The translations under genes and the position numbers were made by a program. Below, one piece after another: positions 58,500-64,000 of a DNA stretch of 64,000 nt (its first letter is position 1; every line of letters begins with the position of its first letter). The DNA is from Gnetum montanum (Eukaryota > Streptophyta > Gnetopsida > Gnetales > Gnetaceae): contig MNCI01033474.1 of NCBI GenBank assembly GCA_015680685.1, forward strand, positions 62,001-126,000. Reading direction: 5' to 3'. The notes below the pieces were generated by a model, which saw only the letters and a program-made list of their open reading frames with translations, made no database searches and was not told where the DNA came from.

Positions 58500-61450
58500 A
58501 TGGTTGAGAAGATTAGACAGTTCTAGGTGGTGGAGGCTCTTGAGGTTCTGAAGGATCTTTGTTGGCTTCAAGCACATTCAATGGCTGAGGTGGCTATAGC
58601 TATTGTATTGTGGCTACAACCTCCAGTGAAAGGTGAAAGGCATCTAGTAATGTATTCATCTTCTTCTCCTTACTCTGAGGATTGTTCATAGTCCATGCAA
58701 CATCGCCAATGTGGGCTAGAATGGGGATATCCCATAAACAAAGCATTATTAGGAATAGCTCCTTAACATTGACAAACCAATTAGTGAACTATTTTCATTC
58801 GACATCAAACACCTTTACTGTGTTTTGTAGCTCTTGGTAGTCATTCATCCTTCTAGCTAGGTTCTTGGTAGTAGACCTCTGGTTAGTATATTTACCCTTG
58901 AGAACTTCAAGTTTAGCATCTGCCATCACAAGATTTTTCTTGGTGTCCTTGTGATGCTTAAACTTAGCCTTGTTCAAAAAGTACAAGCTGGCCACCTGCT
59001 TCTCTAGTTATGACTATGGTTGTCTGACAGTTAACATAGCCAGATTTGCATATCGGAGATTGGCAAGCTCCATGTATTCTATCATCTCCTCAGTCTACAA
59101 CTCATTCATGAAAATTTCCACCTTATTATAGGCATTTATCCTATCAATGATAGGCTACCAAACTTCTCTTCCTTTTTTGAGTTGCTGAAGGATTTCATTT
59201 ACTTCTTCTTGGTGTCCTTGTAATGCTTGAACTCAGCCTCATACAACAAGTACGAGCTAGTCAATTGCTTCTCTAGTTCTGACCATGGCCATCTAACAAT
59301 CAACATAGCCAAATTTGCATATTGAAGATTGGCAAGCTTCATGTATTCTATCATCTCCTTAATTTGAAAATCCTTCATGTATATTCTTTCTAGTTATAGG
59401 CATCTATCCCATCAATGATAGGCTACTAAACTTCTCTTCCTTGTTGGAGTTTCTAGAAGGTTTCATTTACTTTTACCTTTGCAAAATAGATGTGCATTTC
59501 CTTCACTTATTTCTATAGATCAACCTAATCTCTATAATGATCTTTAACTCTATAAAATTTAAGAGCCTCTGATTTCTAGGTGGTTACCTTGATTATAGTC
59601 TTCTAGTAAAGGGCATGAGCCTTCTCCATAGATAATTTTCTATTTTTAGCTACCAATCTTCTTTATGTTTGCCCTAGTTAGTTGCTCTTGTTGTTGATGG
59701 ATAAATTTGATCAATTGTTGTTTATGCTTATCAACATTTCACAAGTGAGGGTTCTCTACGGTCAGTTGTACATTTTCCTAGTGAGTCTGATCTAAGGCCT
59801 TCTAAATTTTGTGCTATGTTGCCTCTACCAAGAATTGGTAGAACACTGTCATCTCCATTGCACCCTCAACCCATTTTAGTCTAGTCTAAAGCTATATAAG
59901 ATCTTCATCTCTCATTAATGCTAGGTTGAAAAATGTAGGGTCAACAATTTGGACTCTTAATTTGGCAACTTTAGTAGCCAAGTGTTTGTTCAGCTCCTTG
60001 GCTATTTTGGGTTGCCCCTCCAAGATAATGTTTTTGCCCCTTGCCTCTAGCAGCTCCAATTGGATTGTAGTAATATTATTTGAAAGATCAAAGACATCTG
60101 GAAGTGATTGCCTAGTTTCAACTAGTTAGTTCAGTAGCTCTTCATGATGTGCTACACTTATCTATCGCTTGTGGTTCTTACGGATGTCTACACATCTTTG
60201 AGTGTAGTGACGTCTCGTACGAACACCATAAGTGCATTGAGGGTTTTAGCTATTCTATTAGCAACCACCTCTATTGTCGTCTCCTATCGTCAGTGCTGCA
60301 TCACTAATATTGTTGCCCCCTCACCTTCCTCCAAGTGCACTAAGAAGGTCTCGGTGTTCCTAGAGACTTTTGGGAGTGATTGTTGTTCTACGAGAGATAC
60401 TGTGACCTCTCTAGTGATAGGATTCAACCTCATGGACAATTGCATTCTTTGGGTCGAGAAAATGGATCCACCTCCACCCATTAGGCTAATTGTTCAGGCC
60501 ACCTCATTTAGATGACTCATTACTAGTCGGTACACAGATTGGGCCCCACCACTCATGCCTGCTCATGGCTATTGTTAACTTAAGAGACATTTTTGGTATT
60601 TGTGCAATTATTGGGCTATTGCAGCAATGTCTAGCATAGTTGTTTGAGTGGCAAGTGGAGGTGGTGGCTACTGCTTCTCTTCTCAAATGATCATTGCAGG
60701 CATCTTAGACTAATTAGTGGTTGGAGCATGCTTGACATCATTGTTTGTATAACGGACTATTCCTCCCCTTTGAAAAAGTTTTTTTATGAGGCATGGGAAG
60801 GGGAGTACCTTTCTTTCATGTTCATTTTCTTTAAATCACTTATTAATTTATAGATAGATCAGTTTTAAAAGGTAGACAAGGAATTTCTCACTTAAGAGTC
60901 GTGCATGCACGGGCAGAAAAGGTGGTGATCTTGCTTGGCCTCATCGTGGGATTGAGATGGAAGGCCAAAATGTTGTAGTAAATCCTTTCTATCAATGTGA
61001 CTATGTCAAACTCTTTGTGATTGATACCATAGCACCATGACATCCATTCTTTCTTGATGCTAGGGTCTACTTGCATTGGAATCTCAATGAGATTTGTCCC
61101 TATTTTTGGCAACCGAAGCACTTAAGAAATGACCTACACCAAATAGGAAATTGAGATTTCATTGATTTTGATTGTTGAACCAACTTGCCTATTGTTCCAG
61201 AATAAAAATGTCTCTCCCATGTACCACTCCCTGGTGGAAGTCATAATTGGCCACATGGAAGAAGTATTTAGTTGGTCCTACACTTCTTTAGGTGCTTGTT
61301 CTAGGAAAGGTCCAAAGTTTAACTTCTAGATCACTATTTTTTGGACCTCCCTTAATCTAATTTGATTTAGACAAGCTTTTGTGAAGGTCACCTCGAGGTT
61401 TGCTTGTTGGGCTGGTGCATCATCCTGGTGTGAATGTTCTATTGCTACTG
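58500..61450 (-). pseudogene. Element B accessory ORF (degraded)
   Basis: Same protein as in element A at 39.25-41.95 kb. Readable parts: LPKIGTNLIEIPMQVDPSIK, EWMSWCYGINHKEFDIVTLI and RPSKITTFSARACTTLK (61121-60888); PFPCLI-type region near 60.78 kb; then coiled-coil-like FNKAKFKHHKDTKKNLVMAD-like and LARRMNDYQELQNTVKVFD (58995-58795). The second half contains a partial internal duplication: the region 59.18-59.47 kb repeats 58.90-59.18 kb (both have AGATTGGCAAGCT and CATGTATTCTATCATCTCCT). Interrupted by stops. Confidence 0.65.
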
Positions 61451-61888
61451 TTGGTTTTGGAATTTGATGAATAGATTCAACTTTGGCCTCTCTCCTAAGA
61501 GGACTTGTGGCATGGGTTGCAAGTGGTTCTTCTTGGGCTTGTTCTTGGCCCCTTCTTATTTTAGGCCATTTCTCTCTTGGTTAAGATGGTCCTTCTTCCT
61601 GCATGTGTTTCCCTTTCAGTGTCATCTATAGGTGTAACTTTAAATTTTGATTACCTTCTCTTGTTAGTTAGTTACACTTAGGTAAGGTTGGACCATGGTA
61701 AATTGATTATTTTATTATTATTTTACTAACTAATTTTTTAATTATTTATTATAAATTTCACTAGAGCTTGTTGGAAAGGTTTAACTTTTGTAATTTGGTT
61801 TTTAATAGTTGATTTCTTAGTTAAACCTTTTCGGGAGTTAGAAACAATTTTTGTCAAAAATGGCACATTTGTGGCCCCCATGACTAAG

Positions 61889-61902
61889 AGCTTACCTTTG
61901 AC
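61889..61902 (-). other. Candidate splice donor, element B
   Basis: Minus strand GTCAAAGGTAAGCTC, a near-consensus plant donor, at the position equivalent to 38783 in element A. Confidence 0.35.
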
Positions 61903-62039
61903 AGCTACAAGGTCAAAGAACAGAGTGATTTGGATAAATGGTTAGGAAGTTATGGGCTTTGAAAGGTTCTAGGCTCTAAAAATTTGAAAAACTCCCTTGG
62001 TGTTTGTGAGAAAATGTGAAAATTTCAAAGTGGGGTCAT

Positions 62040-62150
62040 GCATATATATACTATTTTTCCACTATGTTGACTGGACCACGTATATGGGGCATCATATACA
62101 CGTCTGCTTCATTGATGGGACCCCGTATACAGAGCCCATAGGGAAATTTT
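62040..62150 (-). promoter_or_regulatory. Internal LTR-U3-like cassette, element B
   Basis: Minus strand has ACGGGGTCCCATCAATGAAG, TATACGTGGTCCAGTCAACA, then TAGTATATATATGCATG. Corresponds base for base to 38530-38640 of element A, with TATATATA (62043-62050) in place of TATAAATA. Confidence 0.6.
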
Positions 62151-62461
62151 TCAAATTTAAATATCTTAAAAAATACAAGGAATTTTTCAATGAATTTAGG
62201 ATCTATGAAGTTCCAAGAAAGCCAAGAATATGATGAAATCATTAAAGAGGATCTTTGAAAGCTCAAAAATTCAAAAATTTGATGGAGAATGTGTTCATTG
62301 AATAAAATATGTAAAGGAGCACATGGTTTGATGTAGAATATGGATGTACAAAAGATTTTGATTACAAGAATGCCTAAGGATAAAGTGCTTAATGAATCCA
62401 ACCAAGAGAGATGCAAGTGAATATTCCCCATAGTAGGCACATGCCTTGTTTTCCCTTGCAT
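62051..62461 (-). CDS. Conserved small ORF, element B copy, function unknown
   Basis: A 136-codon frame whose first half (IHLHLSWLDSLSTLSLGI, LHILFNEHILHQIFEFLS) matches the frame at 38239-38466. The second half overlaps the U3-like cassette and is probably read-through. No known domain. Confidence 0.35.
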   Translation of the reverse strand: MQGKTRHVPTMGNIHLHLSWLDSLSTLSLGILVIKIFCTSIFYIKPCAPLHILFNEHILHQIFEFLSFQRSSLMISSYSWLSWNFIDPKFIEKFLVFFKIFKFEKFPYGLCIRGPINEADVYMMPHIRGPVNIVEK

Positions 62462-62469
62462 AACCTCAA

Positions 62470-63636
62470 CCTAAGGAGTCCATGGACCCCATAGGTGATT
62501 AATGATCAATGAAAGTTAAAGACAAAAACCCAAAATATTTTACCAAATAGTTCAAGCACATCAAACAAAGACGCCGAATCAAGAACATGGACATTGGCAG
62601 TGAGCTGAGTTACAGGTCGCATAGATAGATGATGGAGAAGATGAAATGGAATTTCAAATTGAGATCATAAGAAGTCCCTTGTGGATTTGTGTTTAAAATG
62701 ACCTAAGGAGATCCATCCTTAGTCCAGACTAAAACCAACCTCTTTTAGTGACTTTGCATCACCACTCCAAGATCAATCCACCCCCTTGAGACATAAGAGT
62801 GATCCCATAAAACAACCATCATTCCATAAAGAGAAGTAAGAAGTGAGAGAGGACATTAGTTAGAGGGGAACCTAAGGCATGGGTAACATATCTTTCTAGT
62901 CCCATAACCAATGCTTGTAGCCTATTTATTTCTCTAAGGTGTATGCTTTGAATTCCCATTATATATATTTTATTTTGTTTTTGTTTGTCTTTTTTCTTTT
63001 TGAATGGGAACCACACTATGCAAAGACTTTATTTAACTTCCTGTTATTGGTCGACACAGAATTGTAAGAAGTGCATGAAAATGCTCATGCACCCAAGAAA
63101 GTAGAAGAGTACAAAGAGTATTAAGTCCCCTTGAAGTCACACCCTATGCAAACCTTTGAATCCTTCACAATTCTGAAAGCTACCAAGGTTACAAATTTAT
63201 TAAAATTTTATTTAATGAAAGGGACATCAAACTTCCAAAATAAGAAAAACCATAGAGTTTGTAAATAGATGGATGTCATGAACTCACTACTTGTTCCATG
63301 AAAATAAACCATGACTTAGCCATTGGTACAAAAATTTCTAAAAATAAAAAATAGACATTAGCAACCAAAACATTAAGCACAAACCACCATTAGTAATAGC
63401 TATAGAACCATTATGTCCTATTGGTACAAAGCACATTTATTTGCAAAAATTTGAAAATCACACTCAAACAAAGTAAAATATATAAGAAAGTGTAAAATAT
63501 TTAAGAAATATTTAAATGTACTAATGATGGTGTAAAACAAAAAATGATGTACAATGGGAAAAAGTTTTAAAATCAAAAGGGTGTAACATAAACAAACTAT
63601 AAAGACAAAAATGTATATAGGAAAAAAATATAAAAA
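62470..63636 (-). other. Element B spacer
   Basis: Non-coding AT-rich region equivalent to 36.96-38.23 kb in element A. Confidence 0.6.
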
Positions 63637-64000
63637 CTAAGAAGTGATGTGGATGATTAGTATGGATGGCCATTTCCTCCATGATTGCGTTGGAAGGAGG
63701 AGATCCAAAAAATTGAGCATGGTTGTCCATTTGTTGAGGTATTTTTTGTACTTGCTTGTTTTGGCTTGTGGAAAGGCTTTATTTGTTGGATGTTGACTAA
63801 CTACTTTTTGTTTTTCTATGATCATGGCCCTAAAAGGAAAGGTTTCATCAATTATATAAGACCCTTTCCATAATTTTTGAAATTTAGTTTTTTGAAATAT
63901 GTGTGTGGGATTCTTGTAAAGAACCTTATCTCCCAGTTGAAATTTCACTTTCCATATTCTAAGGTCACATTGTTGTTTGTTGAATGCCTTGTGCACTTCA
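63637..64000 (-). pseudogene. Element B integrase C-terminal region (partial)
   Basis: Frame reads HKAFNKQQCDLRIWKVKFQL, GDKVLYKNPTHIFQKTKF and KLWKGSYIIDETF: the integrase tail with the G-D-x-V-L and K-x-x-x-x-W-x-G-x-Y-x-I motif known from gypsy elements. Continues beyond the window. The open frame runs past the true end into the spacer. Confidence 0.85.

Larger units (their letters stand above)
57885..64000 (-). mobile_element. Element B: second member of the element A family, truncated by window end
   Basis: Minus-strand copy. From right to left: integrase C-terminus (63.64-64.0 kb), spacer, small ORF, U3-like cassette, accessory ORF, polypurine tract, 3' LTR. Every part aligns with element A in the same order (36.7-42.96 kb). 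It keeps the polypurine tract and LTR start that element A has lost. Confidence 0.92.

Overview
This is a nuclear, plant-type stretch of DNA: AT-rich, gene-poor and filled with old transposable elements. One spliced host gene is present, with canonical GT-AG introns. One of its introns is almost 16 kb long and loaded with retroelement debris. Very long TE-filled introns together with old, stop-riddled Ty3/gypsy elements suggest a gymnosperm or another large-genome seed plant. That taxonomic guess is an inference; nothing here names a species.

Layout. 1-2.7 kb: two families of tRNA-like SINE repeats and the 3' end of a dead Ty1/copia element. 3.08-21.46 kb: a complete six-exon gene for diphthine methyl ester synthase (DPH5, 280 aa), which acts in diphthamide modification of eEF2. 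Its 15.7-kb intron 2 holds a 5'-truncated LINE (minus strand, 6.3-9.66 kb), an ~86-bp tandem repeat (10.2-10.6 kb), a SINE (11.0-11.2 kb), an old ~400-bp tandem duplication (12.0-12.7 kb), and an LTR element with no recognisable coding region (13.54-18.90 kb) that contains a perfect 25-bp hairpin. 21.5-29.8 kb: quiet AT-rich DNA with one gypsy gag remnant.

29.8-42.96 kb: a nearly complete 13.2-kb Ty3/gypsy element (element A, plus strand, Athila/Tat-like). It has a matching 5-bp target duplication (ATAGC), a tRNA-Asp-type primer site, degraded gag, protease, RT-RNase H and integrase, and a long extra sense-strand ORF between integrase and the 3' LTR. 43-55 kb: two more gag remnants and two LINE remnants of different types placed head to head near 47.0 kb. 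55.1-57.9 kb: a chromovirus-like 5' LTR, gag and protease fragment on the minus strand. 57.9-64 kb: a second member of the element-A family (element B, minus strand), running off the window end.

The most interesting signal is in the A/B family. Both copies carry, in the same order after integrase, a spacer, a conserved small ORF, a cassette resembling the LTR promoter (GATG-GGCC repeats plus a TATA box), a candidate splice donor, and the extra ORF. This looks like a retroelement with a second, LTR-derived internal promoter driving a downstream accessory gene. Only DPH5 appears functional in this window; every TE gene I could read is broken by stops or frameshifts.
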